A stretch of 64,000 nt of DNA from NCBI GenBank assembly GCA_900079685.1, contig LT599018.1, positions 303,012-367,011 on the forward strand, read 5' to 3'. Each line of letters starts with the position of its first letter. Position 1 is the first letter of the stretch. The position numbers and the translations under genes are program-made. Under the pieces are notes generated by a model, which worked only from the letters and a program-made list of their open reading frames with translations, searched no databases and was not told where the DNA came from. This stretch comes from an uncultured delta proteobacterium (GTDB lineage Bacteria > Desulfobacterota > Desulfovibrionia > Desulfovibrionales > Desulfovibrionaceae). Below are positions 27,264 to 36,395 of the stretch, one piece after another.

Positions 27264-28205
27264 TCAGTAGCCGCGCGCGATATCCACCTTTCCCCCGGGG
27301 GTGCCCCCGGATGCAACGGTCAGGATATCCGCGGCCAGGCGGTCCATGGTCTCGTCCGGCAGGGTCAGCGCCGCGACGTGCGGCGTGACCGTGACCTTCG
27401 GATGGGTCCAGAAAGGGTGTTCCTCCGGCAGAGGTTCTGTGCCGAACACGTCCAACGCGGCGGATTTGACCTGGCCGGACGCCAGCGCCGCCAGCAGATC
27501 CGCCTCCACCAGGTGCGCTCCCCGCGCGATATTCAGGATATGCGCGCCTTTTTCCAGCCGCGAAAACAGGCGGCTGTTCAGGATGCCCGTTGTTTCGGGC
27601 GTGGCCGGGAGGAGGTTTATGAGTACGCGCGTGCCCGCAAGAAAGGCGTCAAGCTGCGCTGTTCCGGCATAGCTGGCCACGTCCGGAATGTTTTTGGGCG
27701 AGCGGCTCCAGCACCGGACGGGAAAGTCCCAGGCCAGAAGCGCTTGGGCGACCGCGCTGCCCAGAATTCCGGCCCCCATGACGCCGACGATGAAATTCTG
27801 CCGCGCGCCGGGGAAGATACTTTTCCATCGTTTCGCTTTCTGCTGTTCGCGGTAGTCCTCGAAGTGCCGGTACCAGCCGAGAACCATGTACGTCGCGTAC
27901 TCCCGCATCTGCCGCGCCATGCCCGCGTCTTCCAGCCGGAACAGGGGCACGTTCTCGGGCATCATGCCGGGATTCTCCCGCAGCGCCTTGAGGATGACGT
28001 CAACGCCCGCGCCCAGGTTGAACACGGCTTTCAGGCCTGTCCTGCCCCGCAGCATCGCCGCGGGCGGATTCCAGGCCAGGGCGTAGTCCGCGTGGCCGTC
28101 GTCGCCCGGCGTCCAGGGGCGTATCCGGGCTTGGGGCAGGCGTTCGCGCAGCCCTTGGAGCCATACGTCCGGGCCGTTGGAGGGATCATAAATGATGATG
28201 TCCAT
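27264..28205 (-). CDS. ghrA: Glyoxylate/hydroxypyruvate reductase A-like D-2-hydroxyacid dehydrogenase
   Basis: This enzyme of about 313 residues is in the D-isomer 2-hydroxyacid dehydrogenase family. The nucleotide-binding glycines are in VGVMGAGILGSAVAQAL. The catalytic Arg is in LNIARGAHLVEADLL, Glu in DVFGTEPLPEEHPFW, and His in HPKVTVTPHVAALT. It would reduce glyoxylate or hydroxypyruvate with NAD(P)H. Start ATG 28205 has GGGAG eight bases upstream; the TTG at 28217 is rejected. A perfect 18-bp palindrome lies 32 bp upstream of the start and may be an operator. Confidence 0.88.
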   Translation of the reverse strand: MDIIIYDPSNGPDVWLQGLRERLPQARIRPWTPGDDGHADYALAWNPPAAMLRGRTGLKAVFNLGAGVDVILKALRENPGMMPENVPLFRLEDAGMARQMREYATYMVLGWYRHFEDYREQQKAKRWKSIFPGARQNFIVGVMGAGILGSAVAQALLAWDFPVRCWSRSPKNIPDVASYAGTAQLDAFLAGTRVLINLLPATPETTGILNSRLFSRLEKGAHILNIARGAHLVEADLLAALASGQVKSAALDVFGTEPLPEEHPFWTHPKVTVTPHVAALTLPDETMDRLAADILTVASGGTPGGKVDIARGY

Positions 28206-28236
28206 GGTTTCTCCCAAACAGGGTGGGTGGTGGATC

Positions 28237-28254
28237 TACAACTCCGGAGTTGTA
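28237..28254. promoter_or_regulatory. Perfect 18-bp palindrome upstream of ghrA
   Basis: TACAACTCCGGAGTTGTA reads the same on both strands with no spacer. Its place 32-49 bp before the ghrA start suits a repressor or activator site. The remaining bases up to 28455 show no gene that I can support. Confidence 0.55.
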
Positions 28255-28455
28255 AATCGCTTGCCGCGAAGATGCAAACGGTTCTCTTGCCGCAGACCGG
28301 GATGCGGAGGCAGGCTGGGGGGGGTAACCAGGCGATTTTTTAAGCGGTTACACCGTGCGTGGACACAAGCGTACAGGTTTTGACGTAAAAAAGCGGTTGC
28401 GGGCGTTGCGATTGTCTTTAGTAAATATTGCAGTATAGCTATTAAGTAATGAAAT

Positions 28456-28905
28456 ATGATGCCGATAAGATTGTTGTTCTGTGGTAATAGCCAACATTAT
28501 TGGAAGTCCGGCGCACTCGACCACGAGCGTACGCAAGCGAACGCTGAGCACAGAGGGTATGCATTCAACCCAGACAACTATAAGCAATATTACATGATGG
28601 ACTTCACCACCGGCATACCCGGACCGGCTTCGGATGAGGACATGGAGCGCATGCGGCAATTGGCGCGGCAGGTTTCCGAACGGTATGAAGCCGAGCAGGC
28701 CAAGATTGACGAGACGACCGCCCGGCTGAGGCAAAAACAAGCCGCCGCAGGCTCTGCCCCTCCGAAAGAAGAGCTTTATGGCGAGATGCGGAACAAGGCT
28801 ATTGAAGCCGCGGAACCTCTCGTAGAAGGGGTTTCAACGGATGACCGGCAGTCGCTGCTGCAAGAGCTTGTCGCGGACTATAAAAATCAAAAGAATGTTA
28901 TGTGA
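28456..28905 (+). CDS. Hypothetical protein with coiled-coil segment
   Basis: This is a 149-codon frame. The first 45 residues look non-typical, while the part from MMDFTTGIPGPASDEDMERM onward (ATG 28594 or 28597) is charged and helical: RQLARQVSERYEAEQAKIDETTARLRQKQ, then EELYGEMRNKAIEAAEPLVEGV. No good ribosome site precedes any of the ATGs, so the start is uncertain. No family is recognised. A good terminator follows the stop, which supports a real transcript. Confidence 0.45.
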   Translation: MMPIRLLFCGNSQHYWKSGALDHERTQANAEHRGYAFNPDNYKQYYMMDFTTGIPGPASDEDMERMRQLARQVSERYEAEQAKIDETTARLRQKQAAAGSAPPKEELYGEMRNKAIEAAEPLVEGVSTDDRQSLLQELVADYKNQKNVM

Positions 28906-28910
28906 GCAGT

Positions 28911-28936
28911 AAAAACCGGGTGTTACCCCGGTTTTT
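28911..28936. terminator. Bidirectional terminator between convergent genes
   Basis: AAAAACCGGG (28911-28920) and CCCGGTTTTT (28927-28936) enclose a 6-base loop. The A-run and T-run let it work for the plus-strand hypothetical gene and the minus-strand lipoprotein gene. Confidence 0.85.
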
Positions 28937-28941
28937 TCCCG

Positions 28942-29484
28942 CTATCGCACCGGCATCACGGGGCTGTAAACGAATATGGCGTCCAGGTTCCCGGCCAATC
29001 CCGGATAATGTTTCCGGATGGCGGCTTTGGCCTGTTCGGTATTGTCCGTTGCCGTGATGGCCGCGCGGCCCCGCAGCATCGTGACCGGCCCCTGGCGGCC
29101 GGACCGGGGCGCGCTCGCCGCCGGAAGGTCGTACCCGTAGCGCAGCTCAATGTCGCCGATATAGGTGATCTTACCGGCCTCGGCCGTGAATTCGCCCAGC
29201 CTGCCCGTGAAGCTGCCCGCGCCGTCCGTGAACTTCGTCGCGATATACCTGCCGGGCGACACCTTATATACGGGGTAGTCGCTGTTGCTGGTCAGCCGGA
29301 TCTGGTTGGCGTCATCCTGGTCGCCGTTGCGTGAGAAGGTTATGTCCTGAAAGCCGACCCCGTACTTGCCTACAACGTAGGCAAAGGCCCCTGTCAGTTG
29401 TTCATTGGCAGGCATCCTCGCCACGCCGCCGCAGCTGGAAGCGAGCGCGGCAATGGCCAAAAGCAGGAACAGCGCTTTTCTCAT
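28942..29484 (-). CDS. Putative lipoprotein
   Basis: This 180-residue protein begins MRKALFLLLAIAALASSCGG, a lipoprotein-like signal with candidate lipidated Cys18 (lipobox ASSC is imperfect). The body is mostly beta-like (YVVGKYGVGFQDITFSRN, YKVSPGRYIATKFTDGAGSFTGRLGEFTAEAGKITYIGDIEL). The phrase of the form P-G-x-Y, then an aspartate-rich and aromatic segment, then G-K-x-x-Y-I-G-D-I resembles surface-exposed or periplasmic domains seen in DUF2846-like lipoproteins. Its neighbour at 29535 shares the same general plan. Function is unknown. Confidence 0.65.
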   Translation of the reverse strand: MRKALFLLLAIAALASSCGGVARMPANEQLTGAFAYVVGKYGVGFQDITFSRNGDQDDANQIRLTSNSDYPVYKVSPGRYIATKFTDGAGSFTGRLGEFTAEAGKITYIGDIELRYGYDLPAASAPRSGRQGPVTMLRGRAAITATDNTEQAKAAIRKHYPGLAGNLDAIFVYSPVMPVR

Positions 29485-29534
29485 GATGCGTTCCTTCGGC
29501 GAGGGGGCGTATCGTTTTCGGGCACGGGCGGCGG

Positions 29535-30002
29535 TTACGGCAACTGGTCGTATTGGCCGTCGGTATCCACGCTGATCCCGCGCCCTTTGAATATGTAGCG
29601 TTTCCCGGCGTCCATCATGATCGTCACGGTTCCGTCAAAGGACGTCGTTCTGGAGGGCGTCGTTCTGCGTACCGTGGCGCCGCTTCCGTAGTGCTCATAC
29701 GTCGTCTGGCCCGCTTCATACCGGTAATAGCTGTAGGTAAAACTGTGCCTCCCGGCCGGAAGCCGTATTGCCGCGGCCGATCCCATCAACGAAAAGCCGC
29801 CGCCCGAGGTGCTCCATTGTACCTGCTCCCCGTCAAAATTCGTTACCGTGTACGCATCCGGTATCATCAAGAGGATGGATTGCTCTTCCGGGACCGGCTT
29901 GCCATAGGTCAAGGTCTGCACCTTGGTCGCACACCCGGAGAGGAACAGCATCATAACAACGGCGATGATCCCGGCAGACGTCACTACGTTTCGCATTTTC
30001 AT
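29535..30002 (-). CDS. Putative lipoprotein
   Basis: This 155-residue protein has a strong lipoprotein signal (IIAVVMMLFLSGCATKV; lipobox LSGC). Then come ILLMIPDAYTVTNFDGEQVQW, IRLPAGRHSFTYSYYRYEAG and MMDAGKRYIFKGRG, a beta-rich pattern (PAGRH, then AGKRY) found in small DUF2846-like lipoproteins. It lies upstream of the other lipoprotein gene on the same strand with a 50-bp gap, so the two may be co-transcribed. No function is known. Confidence 0.7.
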   Translation of the reverse strand: MKMRNVVTSAGIIAVVMMLFLSGCATKVQTLTYGKPVPEEQSILLMIPDAYTVTNFDGEQVQWSTSGGGFSLMGSAAAIRLPAGRHSFTYSYYRYEAGQTTYEHYGSGATVRRTTPSRTTSFDGTVTIMMDAGKRYIFKGRGISVDTDGQYDQLP

Positions 30003-30087
30003 AGTATTCCCATGGGGTTGTGGTTTATTGCAGCCGCCCGGCAGCGGTATGGAACAACCGCCGCATCACCGCCGGTGCCCGGAACGG

Positions 30088-31008
30088 TTATCCTCTTTTT
30101 ACAAAACGCTCGTAAGCCGCCTTGTGATAGGGCGTTGGAACACCGGTTTGTTGCCCGAAGGTCACCATTCTTCCGATGATATGGTCGAGCTCGGTTTCGT
30201 TCGCGGGCTTTCCGCCGCTGAGGTCGCGGTACAGGGAGGTCATGGTGTCCGGCGGCATCTTTGAAAAGTCATCCACAAAGCGGTCGGTTGTCTCTCCGGG
30301 CAGCGTAACGCCCTTGGCCGCCGCCACGGCGGTCAGTTCGCCGCTAACCGCGCGCAGCACCGTTTCGTGGTCCGGGTTTTCCCGGACCTTGCCGACCGGC
30401 GCGTCATAATAACAAAGCACCGTGCTGTTGCCGCACATGATGGCGTACTTGGCCCAGCTTTCCACCAAAATGTTGCCGGACACCGTCGTTTTGACGCCCG
30501 CGTTGTTCAGGATTGCCGCGAGTTCCTCAAGTTTGGCGGGTTTGCTCCCGTCTTTCATGCCGAAAACAATGCTGCACAACCCGGCGCTCTGCACAATATG
30601 GCCCGGTTTCTCCAACCGGCTGAAAACGCGGATAGTGCCGTCGGCAAGGATGCAGGGCGGCAACAGCGGCTCCATGATGTCGGAGACGATAACCCCGTTG
30701 AGCAGGGGGATTACGACGGTTTCGGGTCCCGCCATGGGGGTGATGGCTTCGCAGGCTGCTTTCAGGCTGTTTCCCTTGCAGGAGACAAAAATCGCATCCA
30801 TGATGCCGAGTTCCGCCGCCTTGTCCGAAGCGCGTTTCGGATGCGCGACAAAGTCGCCCCACAAAACGGATTGAACCGTAAGCCCGTTCCGGCGGATGGC
30901 GTTGAGGTTTTCTCCGCGAACGTAGAAGTAGGTTTCGGCGTGGCTTCTCGCCAGTGCGCCGCCGACAATGCCGCCAACGCCGCCGATCCCGAATAGAGCG
31001 ATTTTCAT
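30088..31008 (-). CDS. Ketopantoate reductase-like (PanE/ApbA family)
   Basis: This 306-residue protein begins MKIALFGIGGVGGIVGGALA, the Rossmann GxGxxG of the ApbA family. Conserved family blocks include IFVSCKGNSLKAACEAI, VIPLLNGVIVSDIMEP, the catalytic-lysine helix VESWAKYAIMCGNS and the C-terminal DTMTSLYRDLSGGKPANETELDHIIGRMV. It would reduce 2-oxo acids such as ketopantoate with NADPH. Genomes often carry several paralogues, so I leave the symbol open. Start 31008 has GGAGGCGCACGC directly before the ATG; the longer frame to 31128 is rejected. Confidence 0.85.
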   Translation of the reverse strand: MKIALFGIGGVGGIVGGALARSHAETYFYVRGENLNAIRRNGLTVQSVLWGDFVAHPKRASDKAAELGIMDAIFVSCKGNSLKAACEAITPMAGPETVVIPLLNGVIVSDIMEPLLPPCILADGTIRVFSRLEKPGHIVQSAGLCSIVFGMKDGSKPAKLEELAAILNNAGVKTTVSGNILVESWAKYAIMCGNSTVLCYYDAPVGKVRENPDHETVLRAVSGELTAVAAAKGVTLPGETTDRFVDDFSKMPPDTMTSLYRDLSGGKPANETELDHIIGRMVTFGQQTGVPTPYHKAAYERFVKRG

Positions 31009-31511
31009 GCGTGCGCCTCCAGCCCGATAGTTTTTTTCCGCAACGGTCGTTACCGTCGGACTATGATAATTGATCGTTATAACGAGCACCACAAGAAAGA
31101 TTTGTTTGCCGTTGCACCGGGACGGCATGCCGTTTCCGGTGCGGGAAGCTGCAGTGGGGTGAAAAAAGGGTGCGGCGAAGGGGGCTTCATAATAAACACC
31201 GCCGCTCCGGCATGTTGTATCGCCGCGACAAGTCCTCCATGGAGTACGTACTGAATAGTTACGCCGTCAATTTTATTTGTATAAAAGTTTCTATTTAAAA
31301 GTGAAGCAACGCGTTTTATTTCATTTTTCCATTGCTGAAACCGTGTAGTGTTGTCGTAAAAATAGGCAATCAAAAATAAGTACATATGTACTAAAAAATT
31401 TATTTTTGAAATGCTCTAAAGGAATCTACAGCTTTCCCGAAAAGGCGATTATGTGGGACTTTATAATGGAGGGTTTACAGTCGTAATCACGTGATCTCTG
31501 GGAGGGGAATC
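31009..31511. other. Long intergenic region between panE-like gene and RTX-like gene
   Basis: The first half is mixed in composition; the second (31250-31470) is AT-rich and should contain the promoter of the repeat protein. GGGAGGGG stands just before the ATG at 31512. Short open frames here (for example 31077-31385 minus) have no family features or ribosome sites. Confidence 0.45.
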
Positions 31512-34500
31512 ATGAAGATAATGAAAGCGACCATGAGCGCGGCCGCCCGCGGAACAAACGCCAGCACGTTCCGCATGGTGAGACGCGACGCCGGAAGCGG
31601 GGATTCCGCCAATTTCTCCGCTGAGGCCTTAAATTTGTCCACGGCCAACAAGAACGCCAAGTTCACGGCCTCGACAATGTCGGTCGAAGTTGAAGGGCAC
31701 ACCTTTACGTTCAACAATTCCACCGGGGCCATGACCTGGGACGGGAAAAAGCTGGACTTCAGCAACTTTGACAGGATTCAAACGTTCGCCAATCCCTTGG
31801 CCTACGACCTGACCTTCCAGCTGAATTCAGCCGCCAACGAACTTGCCGTTTACTCGTCAGGAGCCATGTCGCACGCGTTTAACGCCACCACCGGCGCGCA
31901 GGTCAAAAGCGGCATGGGCTGGGAAATAGCCACGGGTGTGTTGGACAGAACCAAGGCCATGATCGTGCTGAACAACCGAAACCAGGGGACGTGGGTTGGA
32001 GGCAGCTTAAGCGGCCCCAATGGCGGCACCGGCAACGACGTTATCATAAACCGCAAGGAAGGCACATCCATAACCGGCGGGGGCGGCAACGACCAGATCT
32101 TCAACTTCGCCAAAACCGTGGGCACCCTTGACGGCGGCACCGGCAGCGACGCCATCTATTCCGTGGGCCTGAGCGCCGGGGCGATCACCGCCGGGAGCGA
32201 CGGCAGCGACGCTTACGTCGGGCTGGTGGGCGTCATGAACGGCGGCTCGGTCACCGTGGGCAAGGGCAAAAACATCATCGAAGCCGCCGGCGCCACCCTG
32301 AACAATATCTCCATCACCGACGGCGGAGCCGGAACAAAATCCACCGCGTTGATGGCCAAAATCGTTAACGGCGGCGTCCTCAACCTCGGCGCGGACGCAA
32401 CCGGCCTGGATGTGGGCACGCTCAACAGCAACGTCACCTTGGGCGCCGGGGCCAACTCCCTGGTGGCGGACAAGGTGACCGGAGTCACAGTAACCAGTTC
32501 CGGCAACGATTCCTTCCAGTTCAAGGACCTGGCCGGGACCAACATAAATGCTTCCGGTTCCTCGGTCGTCAACGTCACCAATACGGCGAAAAACGCCAAA
32601 ATCAAGCTGGGTTCCGGGGCCAACACCGTCAACGCCGCCGGCAAGACCCTGACCTCGGTGGACATTTCCGATACCGCCGGGGCTTCCACGGCTATTCTGG
32701 CTGGTTCCGTCATCGGCACCGCGGCCGCGAGATCCAAAATCGCCCTGAACGGCAACGGTACGGACGGCAACGGCCTGGTCGTAAGCGGGGCCATAACCTA
32801 TGCCGACATAAATACCGGCAGCGGCAAGGGCGAGCTCTCGGCCGCCTCGGTCACCAACTCCATCCTGAATATGGGGGTCGGCGGCACGTCCGCGCAGACC
32901 GTAACCGTCAAGGGCGCGATGACCGGCAGCACCCTGAAAACCGGCAACGGCAACGACACGATCAGCATCCTCACCACGAAGAACAGCACCGTTAACCTGG
33001 GCGACGGCGACAACACCTACACCGGCAAGACAGCCGGCAATCTTACATACAGCGGCGGCGCCGGACGGGACGATGTGCATTTTTCCGGTTCCGTCGTTAA
33101 TTCAAGCATGGACCTGGGCCAGGGAACCAACAGCTTCAAGGCCGCGACCAAGGATAAAAACGGCAACGACGTCGGCCAGGCCGTGACCAACACCGCCATA
33201 AAATCTTACGGTTCAACCACGATCCTGGCGGGCAAGTACACGGCCGGGCTCACGGGCAATATGATCGACCTGGGTGTGGGCTCGCATTCCGTAACGCTCG
33301 CTTCCATAGTTTCAAGCACGGGCGTACGCGCTACCGTCAAGATGGACGTTGGCGGCACTCAGGCGTCAGATGTTTGACATCAAGGGCGCCGTGAAAAATC
33401 TGGATTACACCGGCTCAAACGGCGCGGACACCCTGGTCCTGAAGGGGGCTCTGTCCAACAGCACCATAAACATGGGTCAAGGCGCAAACACGCTCATCGC
33501 CGAAAACGCCAAAGGCGCCGGCCAGGCTATAACCAACACCGCCATTAAGTCCTACGGTTCCACCTCGATCCTGGCGGGCAAGTATACGGCCGGAGCAACG
33601 GGCAACACCATTGACCTGGGCGTGGGCGCACATTCCGTAACGCTTGCTTCCATCACTGCAACCAGGGGCGTGCGCGCTACCGTGAAGATGGACGTTGCGG
33701 GCAGCGATGACCAATCGCTTACGGTTAAAGGCGCTGTGAGCAACCTGGACTATACCGGCTCCAACGGCGCGGACACCCTGACCCTGAGCGGCGCTTTGTC
33801 CAACAGCACCATAAACCTGGGAGGCGGCGCAAACGCCCTCACCGCCAAAAACGCCAAAGGCGTCGGCCAGGCTGTGACCAACACCGGCATAACATCCAAC
33901 GGCTCCACCACGATTGAGGCGGGTAAATATACTGCCGGGGCGACGGGCAACACCATCGACCTGGGCGCGGGCTCGCATTCCGTAACGCTTGCTTCCATCG
34001 CCGCGGCCAAGGGCCTGCTCGCTACCGTGAAGATGGACGTTGCGGGCAGCCAGGCCCAATCCCTTGCGGTTAAGGGCGCAGTCACCTACGCCTCCATAAG
34101 CGCCGGCAACGGCAAAGGCACGGTGAGCGCCGGTTCCATGACCAATTCCACGCTGACCATGGGGAACGATTCCGGGCTCGTGAGCCGTACCATAGACATA
34201 GCCGGGAACATGGCCAGCTCCACGGTAAAGGCCGGTGGCGGCGGCACCGCCATGACGGTGGGCGGCAGCGTCAAAAACAGCGCCGTGGAAGCGGGCAAGG
34301 GCGACAACAGCCTCGCGATAGGCAAGGCCGCCTCCGGGCTTACCTACAAGGGTTCCAGCCAGAAAGACGACGTCAGCGTCAAGGGCTCTCTTTCCGCCTC
34401 CACGCTGGACCTGGGCGATGGGACCAACAGCGTTACCGTGGCCACCCTGGGCAAGACCGGCGGCCTGGTGGGGCAGACTATCAGCGACACCACCATAACG

Positions 34501-34611
34501 GCCACCGGCGCGGCTTCAACTTCCATAACCGCCGGTAAATACCTTTCCGGCAAGACCGGCAGCCAAATCACGTTCGGTACCGGCGTGAACTCCCTAAGGT
34601 TGATGGGGTGA
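31512..34611 (+). pseudogene. RTX-like repeat surface protein, split by a +1 frameshift
   Basis: Two frames join into one product of about 1033 residues. The first frame (31512-33377) has GGTGNDVI, GGGGNDQIFNF and GGTGSDAIYSV, which are GGxGxDxx calcium-binding nonapeptide-like repeats, followed by long Asn/Gly/Thr-rich beta-repeat sequence. The second resumes at DIKGAVKNLDYTGSNGADTL. At 33373-33375 GATGTTTGACATC has one T too many; removing it restores D-V-D-I-K-G. The repeat period (346 instead of 345 bp across this point) confirms an inserted base. It looks like a secreted or surface adhesin. No Sec signal is seen, so type I secretion is possible but no transporter is nearby. Sequencing error is an alternative. 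Confidence 0.8.
33039..34086 (+). repeat. Three tandem 115-residue repeats in the RTX-like protein
   Basis: Units begin at 33039, 33397 and 33742 with NLTYSGG, NLDYTGS and NLDYTGS. Units 2 and 3 are 345 bp apart. Unit 1 is 358 bp: a 4-codon insertion (12 bp) plus the single inserted base. Shared blocks are S(Y/N)GST, AGKYTAG, IDLG-G-HSVTLAS and ATVKMDV. Confidence 0.88.
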
Positions 34612-34642
34612 TTTGCCGGTAAAAAAACAGACGTTTGTGCAG

Positions 34643-34676
34643 TGCGCGCCGCCGAAGTTCACGGCGGCGCGCATTT
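34643..34676 (+). terminator. Terminator after the RTX-like gene
   Basis: TGCGCGCCGCCG (34643-34654) pairs with CGGCGGCGCGCA (34662-34673), followed by TTT. Confidence 0.8.
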
Positions 34677-34747
34677 GACGTCCGCAAGGGGGCGGTTGCG
34701 AATGTCAGACGCGAAATATGCTGCTATCGTTCACCGTAACATCGGGC

Positions 34748-34753
34748 TATACT
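34748..34753 (+). promoter_or_regulatory. -10 box placed for a leaderless uvsE transcript
   Basis: TATACT ends 7 bases before the uvsE ATG, and no Shine-Dalgarno sequence is present. Transcription starting at the usual distance would begin at or next to the start codon. The -35 region is weak. Confidence 0.45.
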
Positions 34754-34760
34754 TACTCTT

Positions 34761-36014
34761 ATGATTAGATACGGATTTGCCTGCAAAACCATCGGGGTGC
34801 CGGGCGCGGAGCAAACCACGCTTGCACTGGGCCGGGCGGATGAGGAACAGCTGCTGCGGGCCGGCCGCCGGAACCTGCGCGCTCTGGACGCCATGGTGCG
34901 CTATTGCCGGGCCGAGGGCATCCGGCTCATGCGCATCAGCTCGGACGTGATCCCCCTGGCCTCGCATCCCGGCGTGTCCTTTGACTGGCAGCATTTACTC
35001 CAGGAGGAGCTTGCGGCCATAGCGACCCTGATCGCCGATACCGGCGTGCGGGTATCCATGCACCCGGGCCAGTACACCGTCCTGAATTCTCCTCGGGATG
35101 ACGTTGTTGAGCGGGCTGTCGAGGACCTGCGCTTTCACGCGGATTTTCTCGGCGCCGTGGGCGCGGACATGACGGCAAGGATCATCTTGCATCTGGGAGG
35201 CGGCTACGGGGACAAGCAGGCGGCCCTCAGGAGGCTGGCAAGGAATATTGAAACGCTTCCGGCCCATATCCGAAATCGTCTGGCCTTGGAAAACGACGAG
35301 CGCATCTATACGATTGAGGACGTTCTGGCGGTCTGCGGCGAGTTTGCTCTGCCTGCCGTGTTCGATGTGTACCACCACGCGATCAATCCGCCGCCCCATG
35401 GGGCGACGCCGGACTGGCTGGACAAGGCCGCCCTGACCTGGGAAGGGGAGAGCGGACGCCAAAAGATTCACTACAGCCAGCAGTGGCCCGGCGGAAAACC
35501 GGGCATGCACTCCCAATCCATCAGCATGGATGCGTTTCTTCCGTTTCATGCCGGGCTGCGCGGGCGTGAGCTTGACGTCATGCTGGAGGTGAAGGACAAA
35601 AACCTCTCGGCCGTGAAATGCGCCAATCTGACCGCGCCTGATCTGCCACGGCGAAAACTTACCGATGAATGGGCCAGGTATAAATATCTGGTGCTGGAGC
35701 ATGATCCCGCGGCGTACAACGAAATCCGCGCGCTGTTGCGGGACAACGAGCCGGACGCGGCGGGTTTTTACAACCGTTTGGAGAAGGCCCTTGGGAAAAC
35801 CGTCGCGCCGGGCCACGCCCGGAACGCCGCCCAGCACGTCTGGGGATATGTGGACAAGCTGGCCTCAGCCGCGGAATCCAGACGCGTCCTGGCCGACATC
35901 GCGGCCCTGGATGGAGACGCCAGGGCCTTGCCGCGCCTTAAAAACAAGCTGCTCGCCCTGGCTGCAAAGCACGAGCGGGAGTATCTGCTGCGCAGCCTGT
36001 ATTTTTATCTGTGA
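34761..36014 (+). CDS. uvsE: UV damage endonuclease UvsE
   Basis: This 417-residue enzyme has a TIM-barrel fold. Family blocks are MIRYGFACKTIG at the N-terminus, RLMRISSDVIPLASHPGV, VRVSMHPGQYTVLNSP, ILHLGGGYGDKQAALRR, RLALENDERIYTIEDVL and PAVFDVYHHAINPP; their His, Glu and Asp residues bind the metal cluster. The C-terminal region includes MLEVKDKNLSA. It nicks DNA 5' of UV photoproducts and some abasic sites in an excision pathway independent of UvrABC. Members are usually about 300 residues, so this one has a C-terminal extension of roughly 100 residues (GFYNRLEKALGKTVAPG onward). No ribosome site is visible; see the -10 box just upstream. Confidence 0.93.
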   Translation: MIRYGFACKTIGVPGAEQTTLALGRADEEQLLRAGRRNLRALDAMVRYCRAEGIRLMRISSDVIPLASHPGVSFDWQHLLQEELAAIATLIADTGVRVSMHPGQYTVLNSPRDDVVERAVEDLRFHADFLGAVGADMTARIILHLGGGYGDKQAALRRLARNIETLPAHIRNRLALENDERIYTIEDVLAVCGEFALPAVFDVYHHAINPPPHGATPDWLDKAALTWEGESGRQKIHYSQQWPGGKPGMHSQSISMDAFLPFHAGLRGRELDVMLEVKDKNLSAVKCANLTAPDLPRRKLTDEWARYKYLVLEHDPAAYNEIRALLRDNEPDAAGFYNRLEKALGKTVAPGHARNAAQHVWGYVDKLASAAESRRVLADIAALDGDARALPRLKNKLLALAAKHEREYLLRSLYFYL

Positions 36015-36024
36015 AGCCGGTCCG

Positions 36025-36393
36025 TCATCCGTTGTGCAGAAAAATATAACAATTGAGGTACCAGGCAAAGCCGACCCAGAGTATGTAGGGTATGAACAGC
36101 CGGAAACTTGCGCGGTTTACCGGCCTGCTCTTCCACGCATAGAGCAGCAACAGGGGGAAAAGAACGGAAATGAGGCCCAACCCGGCCGCCGGGCTGCGCA
36201 GATAAAAGAATGCCGCGCTCCATAAAAAATTGACCGCCAGTTGCACCAGGAATAGTCCCGTAAGCATTGCGCGTCCCGGATGGCCGCTTCGCCTGGCAAG
36301 CCCGATGGAGACGCCCATCAGCACATACAGGATGGTCCAGACCACCGGAAACACCCAGTCAGGCGGCGTGAGCGCGGACTTCTCGAGATGGGG
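36025..36393 (-). pseudogene. TspO/MBR-family membrane protein, N-terminus missing
   Basis: The frame reads PHLEKSALTPPDWVFPVVWTILYVLMG and then four membrane helices, ending FIPYILWVGFAWYLNCYIFLHNG. The PPDWVFPVVWTILYxLMG block and WxxYLN ending are diagnostic for TspO (tryptophan-rich sensory protein; binds porphyrins). The first 35-40 residues, including helix 1, are missing: the frame hits a stop at 36402 and phage tail sequence starts at about 36395. The gene converges on uvsE. It was probably intact before the join to phage DNA. Confidence 0.85.
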
Positions 36394-36395
36394 GT

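Noticed and set aside
29008-29334. Plus-strand frames over the lipoprotein genes
   Set aside because: Arg/Gly-rich shadows; the minus-strand frames have lipoprotein signals.
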